NCBI GenBank assembly: GCA_033961575.1 | Contig: CM066732.1 | Coordinates: 81,114,687 to 81,178,686, forward strand | Length of the DNA: 64,000 nt | Direction: 5' to 3' | Source: Aselliscus stoliczkanus | Taxonomy: Eukaryota; Chordata; Mammalia; Chiroptera; Hipposideridae | Part shown: piece by piece, positions 11,661 through 23,099 of the stretch | Position numbering within the stretch: position 1 is the first letter of the stretch | How the letters are laid out: the number at the start of each line of letters is the position of its first letter | The notes under the pieces: model-generated | Database searches by the model: none | Told to the model about the DNA's origin: nothing | What the model saw: only the letters and a program-made list of their open reading frames with translations | Made by a program: the position numbers and the translations under genes

Positions 11661-12147
11661 CTTATTTGTTTTTGTTTGTTTGTTTGTTTTGTTTGTTTTT
11701 TAAAGATTTTTTTATTGGGGAATTGGGGGAGGGGAACAGCACTGGGGAATGGGGAAGGGGAACAGACAAGTTGCTGTCTTTTTGTTCTTCAGTCTAGTTG
11801 CAGAGGACATTGCTTCACTGGCCCATGTTAGTATTGTCATTGCGCTCTTCCCGAATGAGTCAGATCGGTTGCTGGCCTCTGGATGGTCGCTCACTGCGGC
11901 TATTGGCAGCTCAAGCTGGCTGCCAGCCGTTCATGCTGGCTGCCGGCCACTCACTGTAGCCCATGACAGCCCACTGCAGCAGGGTCTGCAGCCTACACCG
12001 TCGGCGGGGCTCACACAGCCCAGCTCCAGGTGGAGCTGTTGTTCACCATCTTAGCTGTAATGTCACTGGCCCTTATATGTGGGATCCGAACTGAGGTCGC
12101 TGGCATCCCAAAACCAGCTCTTAACCAATGCTTCACTCGGCCGGCCC
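11661..12147 (-). mobile_element. Rhin-type SINE, long composite form
   Basis: Minus-strand copy: GCCGGCCGAGTG-type tRNA-like head at the right, a body of imperfect CAGC/GGCTG units, and an AATAAAAAAATC-type tail at the left that runs into T/TTTG repeats. It is flanked by CTTATTTGTTTT on both sides (11,661 and 12,148), the target-site duplication. It sits inside the LINE-1 3' UTR. The plus-strand frames at 11,749 and 12,030 are shadows of it. Confidence 0.85.
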
Positions 12148-12602
12148 CTTATTTGTTTTATACCTGGAAATTTGAGCCTATTTTCCCCCTTACCTTTTCC
12201 CCCCTCTTTCTTAATTTTTCAATTACAGTTGACATACAATATTATTTTATATTAAGTTCAGGTGTATAGCATAATGGTTAAATAGTTGTATAATTTAAGA
12301 AGTGACCCCTGTAACTAGTCTAATATCCATCTAGCACTGTACATAGTTATTACCATATCATTGACCATATTCCCTTTTATTTACTTGATGCCCATGTGAC
12401 TATTTTGTAACTACAAATTTGTATTTCTTAATCTCTTCACTCTTTTCACCCTGTCCCCCACCCCCTCTCATATATCACCCGATGGATCTAGTACCTATCT
12501 GACACCATACAGAGTTATTACAATACTAATGACTACGTATTCTTTATGCTGAACCCTACATCCCCATGACTATTACAACCAAGGACAACCAAATTGTACT
12601 TC

Positions 12603-12719
12603 TTTTTTTTTTTTTTTTTTTTGAGGGTAGTGTCACTGGCCCTCGTATGTGGGACCGAACCGGGGCCGCTGGCTTCCCAGGCCAGCGCTTAACCACCGCG
12701 CCACTCGGCCGGCGGCCCC
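12603..12719 (-). mobile_element. Rhin-type SINE, short monomer
   Basis: T-run followed by GAGGGTAGTGTCACTGG … CGCCACTCGGCCGGC, the complement of the tRNA-like head. Flanks AAATTGTACTTC and AAGTTGTACTTC are the target-site duplication. Inserted in the LINE-1 3' UTR. Confidence 0.88.
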
Positions 12720-14601
12720 AAGTTGTACTTCTTAATCCCTTCCCCTGTTTCACCTACCTCCTCAACCCTCCTCCCATCTGGCAACCATCAAAATGTTCTC
12801 TGTATATGTTTGTTTCTGTTTCATTTGTTTTTTATTTTGTTTTTTATATTCCACTTATCAGTGAAATCATGACATTTGTCTTCCTCTGTCAGACTTACTA
12901 CATTCAAAATAACACCCTCTAGGACCATCCATGTTGCTGCAGATGGCAGGATTTCTTTCTTTTTTATGGTTGGGTCATACTTCATTGTACATTGTGTACC
13001 ACCTATTCTTTATCCATTCATCCATTCAGGCACCCAGGTTACTTTCATATCTTGGCCATTGTAAACATATAGCAGATTGCTTGTTTCCATTTTGTGTAGT
13101 TCTTTTTCTGGAGCTTTGTTCTGTTCTTTTATTTGGGACCTGCTATTGTCTCCCCATTTTGGCTGCCTCCCTGTGTTTGTTTCTCTGTGTTAAATAGGGC
13201 TGCGAAGCCTCCCAGTCTTAGCAGAGTGGTCCTATGTAGTAGATGTCCTGTGGGGCGCAGTGACACAGTCTCCCTGGTTACCAAAGCCAGGTGCCTGAGG
13301 TGTGCCTTCCTGTTGTAGTTGAGCCTTGGTTGCTGTTTGCAGAACAATGGGAGGGACTGACACTCTGGATGATTTGTTTTGAGGACTCAACCTGACCACA
13401 GTGGAGGAGTTGTGGTGCAGGAGCTGACCCCACAGAGCAGGGTTTGCTTTAGCAGGGATCTGGTGTTTGCCCAGTCTGCCCTTTGGGGATGTCATCTTTG
13501 GAGGTGGCTGGGTGATGCTCCGGCTATGCCTGAAGCTGGTCACTGGGCATGCCAATTCCAGGGCCTCCTGGCAAGGGACCTGCGGCAGATCAAATTCAGC
13601 CTCAGCCTGTGCCCTGCCCAGGTCCACTTGGCATGAGCCACAAAATAATCCACTGATGGCTGCTGCCAGTACTGAACTTGGAGGTGCCTCAAGAGACCAA
13701 GCAAGGCTGGCTGTTGCTAGTGCTGGACTTAGGGCTGCTCAGCCAGAGGCATGGGATATGGTGAAGCCAGGTGCTGCTTGTTTGGTTTTTGTGAACCCTT
13801 GAGAGGTTTTAGGAAAGTCTGCAGCATGAAGGCAGGCTGTTTGTATGGAAAAGACACTGGAGGTGGCTTGGGTATGCCCGAAAGTTGGGTGAGACGAGGT
13901 CTCAGAGTCTCTAGGGCGGGGCATACGAAAGATGTCAGCTAGATTGGTGGTGATTCAAATGTGGTGGCTGCCTGCCTCTGCAAGCTGGGAAGGGGGAGGG
14001 CTCAACAAAGAAACAATGGCTTCCACCAGCTCCATCTGGGAAAAAGATGCCCCTGCTTCCCTGAAGCAGACAACTCAGTACCGCTCTGTATCTCCCAGTC
14101 ACCTTTTGAACTGTTGTCCCATCACTGAAGTTCAGAGCCAGTGAGCCTGTCAGTGAGTAAATATTTGGGGGGACTTTAAAGAGGAGCACCTGGGATTTTA
14201 GCCACCCTTGGGCACACTCAGCCACAATCTCCACTGGTTTTCACAACCAGAAATTATGGGAATTTCTCTCCCCAGCACTGGAACCCTGGGCTGGGAAGGG
14301 GATGGGACCCCTTATTCCTCTGGGAGGGAACCTCCATATCTGAGCTATGCCTCCTGATTTTAAATGGTCACACACGGTTTGGGACCAGCCTGTTCCACAT
14401 CTCTGTCCCTCCTACTAGTCTTGAGGTTGTTTCTTCTGTTATGTTGGTAGTTGTAGGGCTCAGTTCAGCTGGACTTCAGGCAATTCTCAATGATGGTTGT
14501 TCTGTAGTATCATTGTAATTTTGATGTGGTTGTGAGAGGAGGTAAGCACAGCATTTACCTTTACTGTCATCTTGACCAGAAAATCAAAAAGCTTTCATTC
14601 T

Positions 14602-14703
14602 TTTTTTGTTTGAGGGCAGTGTCACTGGCCCTCGTATGTGGGACCGAACTGGGGCTGCTGGCTTCCTAAGCCAGCGCTTAACCACCGCGCCACTCGGCCG
14701 GCC
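14602..14703 (-). mobile_element. Rhin-type SINE, short monomer
   Basis: Complete minus-strand monomer at the 5' edge of the LINE-1. A 17-base exact duplication (AAAAAGCTTTCATTCTT) lies on both sides, so this is a fairly recent insertion. Confidence 0.92.
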
Positions 14704-14719
14704 CAAAAAGCTTTCATTC

Positions 14720-15930
14720 TTAATAGGAATTCAGAGAAAACTCAGGGTTTCTAAGGAATATGTTTGTATTAAAAGAAAAAGTCCATAGTTTAGAAAAAGC
14801 TACATAATATAAAACTAATTCTGGGTCATTGGGTAAGAAGCTTCATTCTTCTCTTGGAGGATTTTTCTGAGTGGAACTTTCTAGTTTTGTTTTTATGGTC
14901 TTACAATACGGTCTTCTACTAAGCAGACATGCCACTAGCTTAATGAAACAGGTTGGTCAGGGCAACAGGTAAGAGTCAGAAAACCCACCTGACCTTACAT
15001 GTGAGTTAGAAGTGTATATTTTTATTAATAAATTATAAAATATTTTTAATTTTTGCTTTCTTCTGATTTCAACTTAATATAGACTTCCTGTAAAAAAAAT
15101 TTCCAGTATATTGTAAAGAAGAAAATAAACATAAATCACCTATTGAAAGAAAACCCAGAGATACCTTCAGTTAACATTTTGCATAATTAAAAAAAAAAAG
15201 AACAGGTCTTTTCCTATGCATAAATAAAAACATACTAAATAGCAAATTTTAAATAATTTGGATCATGCTGTGATTATACTTTGTGTTTTGCCTTACATCA
15301 TTCAGTATTTTACCATGAACATTTCCTCATCACTATTTTGATTTTTGAAAACTACTGTTACAAGTGTCTATATTAATTTTTGAATTAACAATGAACAATA
15401 TAATCATTGTCCATTGACCATTGCTTCACATTTAGGTTGTTTCTAATTTTTCATCATTGAAAGTCCTTGAAATGTGCATCTTAACACATAGATATATTAC
15501 CCCACCTCTGATTATTTCCTTATGATAGATGTTTTTAGGTAAAGAATTTTTGGGGCCCTAAGTATGAATTTTTAAAACAGTTGCCACACATTGTTGCATT
15601 GTATTTCATTAAGATTGTATTAATAGATACTTACACTGACAATCTATGAAAAATGCATCTAATTGAACACTTATCAAATATTAAATTTTCTTTGCCAATG
15701 TAAGAGGAAAAAAATATCTAAAACTTGCTTTAATGTATATTTCCTTATCTACTCACAAGATTGAATACATTTTTTCAAGTATTATTCACATTTCTAATTT
15801 CCTCTATTGTGATCCATTTGTTGTGTCTTTTAGCATTTTAAAATTAGAATTGTGCTTTTTAAATTAATTTTAAGGGCTGTTGTATGGAACTATCTTAACC
15901 CTTTGTCATCTGGTCCAAATATACTTGACA
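14720..15930. other. AT-rich sequence, nothing identified
   Basis: Strongly AT-rich with many stop codons in all frames and no recognised repeat. I see no gene or RNA. Confidence 0.5.
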
Positions 15931-15939
15931 ATTTTTCAT

Positions 15940-16135
15940 TGTGCCTGGGTTTGAATCTGATTCCATCACCTTCTAGCTATGTAACCTTGGATAAATTATT
16001 AAACCTCTCTGTGCTTTAGTTTTACTAAGTTTTAAATGGGGATAATAATGGTAACTATCTCATAATGTTTTCATGAGGATAAAATGATTTCACCTTATAA
16101 GAAAGACACTTAAATTGTAACAGGGAAATATTAAG
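15940..16135 (+). repeat. MIR element
   Basis: Follows the MIR consensus in order: CCTGGGTTTGAATCTG, CTAGCTATGTAACCTTGG, AACCTCTCTGTGCTTTAG, AAATGGGGATAATAATGG, CATGAGGATAAAATG. A clear, nearly full-length mammal-wide SINE. Confidence 0.85.
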
Positions 16136-16611
16136 TCCAAAATAAAGATTTATCACTTCCACTATAGTTTACTGTATTCAAATTTATGAATTTTAAAGTT
16201 TTTCTTTGCTTTTAATAATAAAAAATAACACTTAAATATTTAGAGATAAATACTAATATGTTGTATTAACTAAACTTCAAATTTAGCTAAGATTTTAGAT
16301 ATATGGTCTTATAAATTAAATGACTTAATTATTCTGGGGGGAGTACTATTATGTCTTTTTATTCATTTATCTAATATTAATTTCATTCATTTAACAGATA
16401 TTTATTGAACTGCTACTATATGCCAGGAACTCTAGTTGAACAAACAGTGAGCAAGACTCTTGAGGAACACACATTCCATTTGGAAGAAACAATAAACAAC
16501 ATAAATTAGTGACATGAAAAATAAAATAGAAGAAACTAAAGGGGAAAAGGAGTGAAAAATAGAGTGGTTACAATTTCCAATAGGTCAGCTAGTAGACACC
16601 ACTGATTGTAT

Positions 16612-17245
16612 TAGTTTTTCACTGCTGGCAAAACAAAATAAAACAAAAAGCCATAAACTTAGAGGCTTAAAATAACGCAAGTGTATTATTTTACTTTTTC
16701 TGTGGGTGAGGTCAAGAGTCCAAGAACAGACTACCTGGGTCCTCGGCTCACAGCTTCACATGGCTGAAATCAAGGTGTTGGCTGTACTCTAGTTCCAAGA
16801 TTCTCATGTAGATCTCAGGGCATCTTCCAAAGTCATTTGGGTTTTTGGTAGAATTCACTTCTTTGTGGTTGTAGGAATGAGGTCCTTGTTTTCTTGCTAG
16901 CTTTTGGCTGAGGTCATTCTCAGTTCCTATAGATCACATGCATTTCGCCAGCATGTGACCCCTATGGGCAATTATTTACAATGTAGTGGTTTGTGTCTTA
17001 TTTGAGGGAAGTTACAATGTTTCTCTGACAATCTTCTTCAAAAGGCTTCTCTAATTAGGGCAAGCCCACCCATCATAATCTGAATAATCACTCTTTTAAC
17101 TGACACTCAACTAACTACTTAGTAATATAAACACAAGTGATGTTTCAATATATTCACAAGCCCACTCACACTCAACAAAAGGGAATTATGTGTGTACACC
17201 AGGGGGCAGCAATCTTGGTGCCTTCTTAGAGTCCTGCCTGTAACA
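16612..17245 (+). mobile_element. LTR-like ancient repeat (MLT2/ERVL-like, tentative)
   Basis: Begins TTAGTTTTTCACTGCTGGCA … CATAAACTTAGAGGCTTAAA and continues with the 'gaggtcaagagtcc … aaatcaaggtgttggc' pattern of old mammalian LTR repeats. Similar starts occur at 32,893 and 60,932. Family is by recall; no viral gene is present. Confidence 0.45.
17195..17212 (+). promoter_or_regulatory. Candidate CTCF site in a repeat
   Basis: ACACCAGGGGGCAGCAAT matches the CTCF core CCACCAGGGGGCAGC at nearly every position. It lies at the end of the LTR-like repeat, where repeat-borne CTCF sites are often found. Confidence 0.5.
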
Positions 17246-18033
17246 GATAAAACAGTATTTGAACAGATATCAAGGGATTGAGAAAGTGAGCCATGTGGGT
17301 ATCTGAGGGAAGAGGATTCCAGGCAGAAGGAACAGCCCTTGCAAGGCCATGAAATTAAAGTATTTGGCTTGTTTAAACAATAGGAAGATTGGGGATGGGG
17401 ACTGTATAGCTGAACAGACACTGAGGGGATTAAAACACTGAGGGGATCAGAGACACAATGGAAGACAGGGTATTATGCAGGCTCTGGTATCTCATTGTAA
17501 AGACTTCAACTTTAATATGAGTGAAACTGGTGTATGGATGGGGCCATTGTGACTAATACAATCTAACACTTTAAAATAATTCTTCCTGTTACCCTGCTGA
17601 GAATAAGCTATTGAGGATCAGAGTGGGAAGCTAGTAGATAAGTTAGAAGGCTGTTGCAAAAATTCAGGTGAGAAATTAAGGGAATCTTGGATTAGGTCAT
17701 TAGCAGTGTGTGGGGGAGTGGTGATGGTGGTGGTAAGAAAAGGTTGTATGCTGTAGGTATTTGGAAGTTAGAGCCTATAGCTTTGTCTGATGAGATAAAC
17801 ATGAGATGTGCAAGAAAGAGAGGAGTCAACATAGATTAGAAAACTTTGGACTTGAATAGTGGAAAAACCAGAGTTTCAGTTGACTGAGAATGGGGAGACT
17901 TCAGTGGACCAGATTTGGACATGACACCAGAAAAATGGTTTTGAGTAGGTTAAGATATACTTAGTTGACATCCCGGTAGAAATGTCAAGTGGACAGTTGG
18001 GTATGTGATTCTGGAGTTCCGAAGATAAGTCTG

Positions 18034-18454
18034 GGGCTGGCCGAGTGGCGCATTGGTTAAGAGCTGGCTTGGGATGCCAGCAGCCCTGGTTTGGATCCCA
18101 CATATGAGGGCCAGTGACACTGCCCTCTACAGCTAAGATGGTGAACAACAGCTCCAACTGGAGCTGGGCTGCTGTGAGTCCCTGCTGCAGTGGGCTGCCA
18201 TAGGCTACAGTGAGTGTCTGGCAGCCAGTGTGAGCTGCCAAAAGCCGCTGTGAGTGGCCGTCCAGAGGCCGGCAACTGATCTGCCTCACTTGAGAAGAGT
18301 GCAATGATGGTACCAACATGGGCCAGTGAAGCAATGTCCTCCACAACTAGACTGAAGACCAAAAAGGACAGCAACTTGTCTGTTCCCCTTTCCCGGTTCC
18401 CCTAAGCTGTTCCCCTCCCCCAATTCCCCAATAAAAATCTTAAAAAAAAAAAAA
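18034..18454 (+). mobile_element. Rhin-type SINE, long composite form
   Basis: Plus-strand copy with GGCTGGCCGAGTGGCGC, a TTGGTTAAGAG A-box-like region, and GGTTTGGATCCC as the degenerate B box. A CAGC-rich body and the tail CCCCAATAAAAATCTT-A(n) follow. The tail holds AATAAA plus a Pol III-type T-stop, so it belongs to the T+ class of SINEs. The exact duplication GAAGATAAGTCTG flanks it. The minus-strand frames of 156 and 105 codons here are shadows. Confidence 0.92.
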
Positions 18455-19689
18455 GAAGATAAGTCTGTGCTGGAGTTATAAAGTTGTGAGTTATCAGCAC
18501 AAATAGAAGATATGTAAAGCTAGTAAGGTTGGACGAGATCACAAAGAGAGTAGTATATAGAGAAGAGGACTAAGGACTGAGTCCAGTGGAGTCCAATGTT
18601 CAGAAGTTGGGGAGAAGCGGAGAAATAAATAAGGAGACTGAGATGGAGCAGCAACTGAGGTTAGAGGAAAACCAAGAGTGCAGGGTGGCCTAGAAGCCAA
18701 CAAAAGGAGTGTTAGTAATCAATTGTGTCAAAGGCTGCTGATGGGTCAAGTAAGATGGAAACAGAATATTGATTGTATTTAGCAATATGGAGGTCATTGG
18801 TGACCATGAGGAGAACAGTTTCATTAGAATCGTGGAAATGAAAGTCTCTTGGGTGATTATTAACATGAATGGGAAGAGAAGAATTTGAGATAGAGTATAG
18901 ACAATTTACTAAGCAGTTTTGCTAAAAAGAAGTGATAAAAGAGGCATTAGCTAGGGAGAGGTGAAGCCAAAAAGAGATTTTTTTTTTAATGGGAGAAAAA
19001 GTATGTTTAATTGCTGATGGAAATGATCCAGTAGAGAGGGAGAATTTCATGATGTAGGAGAGAAAACGAAGAATTACTGAAGGCATGTCCTTGAGTGGGG
19101 AAGTGAGATGGGATCAAAACACAAGATGGGAGGGACTGGACTTAGGAGGAAGTACCAACAGTCATCTTTCATTACAGGAGGGACAACAAGTACATGGGTA
19201 TAGAAAGGTATTCTCTTAGGATTGTTTTAAATTTCTCAATGGACTAGGGAGCAAGGTCAGTTAAGACTGAGGGTGATGATGGAAGCGAAAGTATGAGGAG
19301 GGAAAATAACTTACAAAATACTTGTTGAGGAGAGCTAGAGACATACAAATGTATCAGGATTGCCAAACAGCATTAGAGACCGACATAAGATTCATGTTTA
19401 TGAATTTAAATGAGACTAATTTACATGTTGTATGTTTTCTCCAGCCATGTTAGTTGCAGAGGTTCCAGAACTTGAAAGGCAGAAAAGTATATATAGCCAA
19501 TATTACGATTCAGCCAAAATGAATATGAAATGAGAGAGGAAAGGGGATGTAAAAAGTAGTGAGTATAATAATTGGTCATAGAATTTAAACTGATAAGAAG
19601 GGAAATGAGTATATCAGAGAGGTGAGAAAAGTGAAAAACATTGAAAACCAGTCATGTACTGTGGTAAATTCTTTGAATAATTGATAGAA

Positions 19690-20490
19690 GCCTTTCTTTA
19701 AAACTGACATTTTGATTATCCCAAGGCTGTAGTGTATAAAATGCAGGGTAGAGGTCAAGTGATTCTAATCTCTAGCTCCTTGGGCTAAAGGTGACTCTAT
19801 ATAATGATTTATTTTTGATAAACTGTAAGCACTTTCACAGTTCTTGTCGTTTGGTACACCTATGAAAGAAGAAAGGGTAGAAATATCTTTGTTTTATATC
19901 TAGATATATAGAGGTAGGTGTAGAGGAGGGTCCATGACAAAGTTGTAAAAAAGTTGAAATTTATTGTTTGCTACACTATTTCTCTGTGTGACTTTTAGCT
20001 TCCTCTGTTTAGCTCAGCACCCTATGCTGCTTCATGGTTGTTCCACATTCCCCACTGCACCCTCCTTCCCAAGTTCACAAGCAGTACCATGTTCCATAAT
20101 TTTTCCATCGCTGAGGCTTCCTTCATTAAAAACTGAATGAAGTGAGATGTTCAACCCTATATGGTAATCCATTAACTGCTTTGGTAAACTAATTCCAACG
20201 TGGGTTAAGTTCTCAATATTATTATCACATATAGAGTGATGGTTTTCAGAATGCTTTTCCCTCAACCTATAGTACAAAACATGGTTTACATCATGAACCA
20301 AATCACAAACACATATATCTACATACACACACATGCAACTGAAGCAAACATTTATGAAATTGTATGCTTACTACTGTGTGATGCACTCCAATATTTTCTA
20401 TTCTTTTGTATCCTATTTTAAACTTACTGATTGGGACCCACTTAATGGTGTACCAATTACTAATGGGTTGATGAAGTGCAGCTTGACAAT
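19690..20490. other. Unique AT-rich sequence
   Basis: No gene or recognised repeat. The minus-strand frame at 20,032-20,334 has no family resemblance. Confidence 0.45.
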
Positions 20491-20504
20491 AAGAAAGGAT
20501 TTTT

Positions 20505-20948
20505 TCATTTTTTTTTAAAATTGGGAATTGGGGGAGGGGAACAGACAAGTTGCTGTCCTTTTGTTCTTCAGTCTAGTTGTAGAGGACGTTACTTCACTGG
20601 CCTATGTCGATGTTATCATTGCACTCTTCCTGGGTGTGGCAGATCGGTTGCTGGCCTCTGGACAGCCGCTCACAGCGGCTCTTGGCAGCTCACGCTGGCT
20701 GCCAGCCGCTCACTCTGGCTGCGGGCCACTGACTGTAGCCTATGGCAGCCCACTGCAGTAGGGGTTGCAGCCCACATCATCGCTGGCCATCTTAGCTATA
20801 GAGGCAACCAGGTGGAGCTGTTGTTCACCACCTTAGCTATAGAGGGCAGTGTCACTGGCCCTCATATGTGGGATCTGAACCAGGGACACGCTGCTCAGAG
20901 CTGGCATCCCAAGCCAGCTCCTAACCAACGCGCCACTCAGCCGGCCCC
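20505..20948 (-). mobile_element. Rhin-type SINE, long composite form
   Basis: Minus-strand long copy, from a T-rich tail to AGCCGGCCCC at the right. Flanks AAGAAAGGATTTT (20,491) and AAGAAAGACTTTT (20,949) are a slightly diverged target-site duplication. The 170-codon plus-strand frame is a read-through of the SINE. Confidence 0.85.
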
Positions 20949-21259
20949 AAGAAAGACTTTTGGTGCTCATAATGCTGGTAGGTTATAATCATGGAGGAGA
21001 TTAAGGGTGTTGCAGCCGGAGGCATTTTTGAAAAGAAAGTCCTATTGGTTCTCCTTAAATTATATCATATTTATGCTAATGCAAAAAAAAAAATGGTTTT
21101 AGGTAATATGTTAATGAAATAGCCTGGTATACTTAGGAGAAATAGATTGTGGTCCTAGTTCTACCAAAACAAGATACAAGAGAATAAGCATATTTATTTA
21201 TATTAAATATATAAAGATACTAAAGTATATACCTTTTTATATATTTAAAAATAAATTTG

Positions 21260-21384
21260 GGCCAACCGAGTGGCATGGTGGTTAAGCACTGGCTTCGGAA
21301 ACCAGCGGGTCTGGTTCGGGTCCCACATATGAGGGCCAGCGACACTGCCCTCAAAACAAAACAAAACAAAACAAAAAAATAAAT
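21260..21384 (+). mobile_element. Rhin-type SINE, short monomer
   Basis: GGCCAACCGAGTGGCATGGTG … CTGGTTCGGGTCCCAC … GACACTGCCCTC followed by AAAAC repeats. The exact repeat AAATAAATTTG flanks it at 21,249 and 21,385. Confidence 0.85.
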
Positions 21385-21395
21385 AAATAAATTTG

Positions 21396-21469
21396 TATAA
21401 CTATTGCACTGTGTTGTACACCTGAAACTAATTTAAAAAAATTTATTTCACAATAAAACAATAAAAGAA

Positions 21470-21506
<37 letters not shown>

Positions 21507-21525
21507 ATTTATGAAGTATGTCAAA
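21396..21525 (+). mobile_element. LINE-1 3' terminal piece with (AAAT)n tail
   Basis: ATAACTATTGCACTG … GTACACCTGAAACTAATT … CACAATAAAA is the extreme 3' end of the local LINE-1 family, also seen at 22,034 and 49,484. It is only about 75 bases long and is followed by roughly ten AAAT units. Confidence 0.7.
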
Positions 21526-21544
21526 TAAGAATAACAATTAAGAA

Positions 21545-22103
21545 GGGCCAGCTGCATATAAGTGAGATCATGGAATCTGAAAAACTAAATGAACGAGCAA
21601 ATTAAACAGAAACAGTCTCATAGTTATAACGGAAAAACTGATAGTTGCTAGTTGGGAGGGGGGTGGGGATGAGGAGAAGGGGAAGGGATTAGACAGTATA
21701 AATAGGTAACTACTATATTGGTGCAGCAATATGAAAGAGAGTTCAGGGATATAATTAATAATGTTGTAAATATTTTGTGGGGTGTCAGATAGTCACATGT
21801 CTTGTTAGAGACACCACTTCATGGATGGAATAGAGGCTTGATCACTGCACTGTACACCTGAAGCTGATGTTGTATAATATTGCATGCCAAATATAATTGA
21901 ATATATATATATATAGTCATGGGATGTGGAGTATAGTGTGTAATGGAGTAAAGGTAATTGTAATAGATATGTCTGATATGGGGGGAATAGGGTGGCGAAT
22001 TGGGGGAGGAGGTTGTTACTTTGAGGGGTAAAAAGTATAACAATTGCACTGCATTGTACACCTGAAACTAATTAAAAAAATGTTTATGTCACAATAAAAG
22101 AAT
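21545..22103 (+). mobile_element. LINE-1, 5'-truncated 3' UTR
   Basis: From CATATAAGTGAGATCATGGA through GGAAAAACTGATAGTTGC, TGTACACCTGAAGCTGATG and TTATGTCACAATAAAAG: the 3' UTR of the bat LINE-1 family. It includes two related modules, each ending in a 'tgtacacctgaa' word. It contributes the left part of a compound insertion flanked by an 18-bp duplication (see findings). Confidence 0.8.
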
Positions 22104-22105
22104 TA

Positions 22106-22189
<84 letters not shown>
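22104..22189. repeat. (AAAG)n microsatellite
   Basis: About 21 AAAG units, evidently the expanded A-rich tail of the LINE-1 on its left. Read on the minus strand it gives the Ser-Phe-Phe-Leu repeat of a spurious 200-codon frame. Confidence 0.95.
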
Positions 22190-22190
<1 letters not shown>

Positions 22191-22629
22191 GGGCCGGCTG
22201 AGTGGCGCATTGGTTAAGAGTTGGCTTGGGATGCCTCCTCTGAGCAGCAGGGCCCCGGTTCGGATCCCACATGAGGGCCAGTGATGCTGTGCCCTCTATA
22301 GCTAAAATGGTGAACAACAGCTCAACCTGGAGGTGCGCTCCCGGAATCGCTGGCGGTGGCATAGGCTGCAGTGGGGCTGGCCAGCAGCTGGTGTGAGCTT
22401 TCATGAGCTGCCCTGAGCCCCCATGAGCAGCCGTCCGGAGGCCTGCAAGCGACTGCCTCACCCAGAAGAGCACAATGATAATACCAACATGGGCCAATGA
22501 AGTGACGTCCTCCACAACTAGACTGAAGAACGAAAGGACAGTAACTTGTCTGTTCTCCTTCCTCGATTCCCCAATGCTGTTCCCCTCCCCCAATTCCCCA
22601 ATAAAATCTTTAAAAAAAAAGAAAAAAAA
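22191..22629 (+). mobile_element. Rhin-type SINE, long composite form
   Basis: GGGCCGGCTGAGTGGCGCAT … GGTTCGGATCCCAC … CCCCAATAAAATCTTT-A(n). It differs from other long copies by an insertion beside the anticodon-like loop (CTCCTCTGAGCAGCAGGG). It abuts the AAAG repeat directly and shares its outer target-site duplication with the LINE-1 to the left. Confidence 0.88.
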
Positions 22630-22734
22630 AAGAATAACAATTAAGAACACATTCACTAATTTTGATGACTGATTTCTCTTCTCCAAGATACTGAAACTCT
22701 TACTTATTTGTTAATTAAAGACAATAAGTACCAG

Positions 22735-22865
22735 TCACTGTTCTAAGAGCTTTAAAAGCAATTCACTCTATTCTCAAAACAATTCCATGTTGTTGTCTTT
22801 GTTTTATAATTTTTATTCTATAGATGAGGAAACTGAGGCACAGAAATTAAGTAATGTGTCCTATG
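22735..22865 (-). repeat. MIR element (antisense)
   Basis: ATAGATGAGGAAACTGAGGCACAGA followed by TTAAGTAATGTG matches the antisense MIR core; the upstream 'cactgttctaagagcttt' also fits. Moderately diverged. Confidence 0.75.
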
Positions 22866-23099
22866 TTCTCTGATAAGGAAAAGTGTCAACAATTTCGTTC
22901 TCAAGTTCATGCCCTTATGACTACTACCACTACTTGCAGGGAGTGGGGGGCAAAGTCAGCGTTTTGTCCGTTTCCTGGGTCTCTTGTATTATATGTCCTA
23001 GCTTTCTTATTAAACTACGAGGGACTCAATGATTTCCTGCTAGATTAATAATGTTAGTAGCTGCCTTTTATTAAGTATACTATACTAATTAACTATTTT

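Larger units (their letters stand above)
11468..14580 (-). mobile_element. LINE-1, internally deleted (5' UTR + ORF1 start + ORF2 end + 3' UTR)
   Basis: Read on the minus strand from 14,580: a roughly 1.4-kb GC-rich 5' UTR beginning GGTCAAGATGACAGTAAAGG, homologous to the one at 40,222; then an ORF1 start encoding KEQNKAPEKELHKMETSNL (about 13,085-13,145). It jumps directly to the last part of ORF2 (the MAKI…YTGWVPEWMN-type region, about 12,800-13,085). The 3' UTR follows to 11,468. Roughly 5 kb of ORF1/ORF2 is absent. Two SINEs (11,661-12,147 and 12,603-12,719) later landed in the 3' UTR. No frame is functional. Confidence 0.75.
16370..19680 (+). repeat. Ancient LINE-derived tract (old L1-type 3' region), interrupted
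   Basis: A long diverged tract whose order (TATTTATTGAACTGC…; ATTCCAGGCAGAAGGAACAG; GGACATGACACC…; GAGTTATCAGCAC; GATCCAGTAGAGAGGGA; GATGTCC-type words) follows a known mammal-wide repeat that I associate with old L1 3' regions. The family name is not certain. It is split by an LTR-like repeat (16,612-17,245) and a SINE (18,034-18,454). No open frame is meaningful. Confidence 0.55.

Noticed and set aside
13232..13627. 131-codon minus-strand frame in GC-rich DNA
   Set aside because: Lies in the LINE-1 5' UTR and is not conserved with the homologous 5' UTR at 40,222.
17876..18346. 156-codon minus-strand open frame
   Set aside because: It is the complement of a long Rhin-type SINE. Equivalent frames with similar text appear at every long SINE copy (20,476; 22,084; 28,747; 43,442).
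20476..20988. 170-codon plus-strand frame
   Set aside because: Read-through of an antisense SINE; no family match.
22104..22189. Regular short repeats that might suggest a CRISPR-like array
   Set aside because: Simple AAAG microsatellite with no spacers; the genome is mammalian.
22084..22686. 200-codon minus-strand frame, longest in the window
   Set aside because: Its end is a translated AAAG microsatellite (Ser-Phe-Phe-Leu repeats) and the rest is a SINE.
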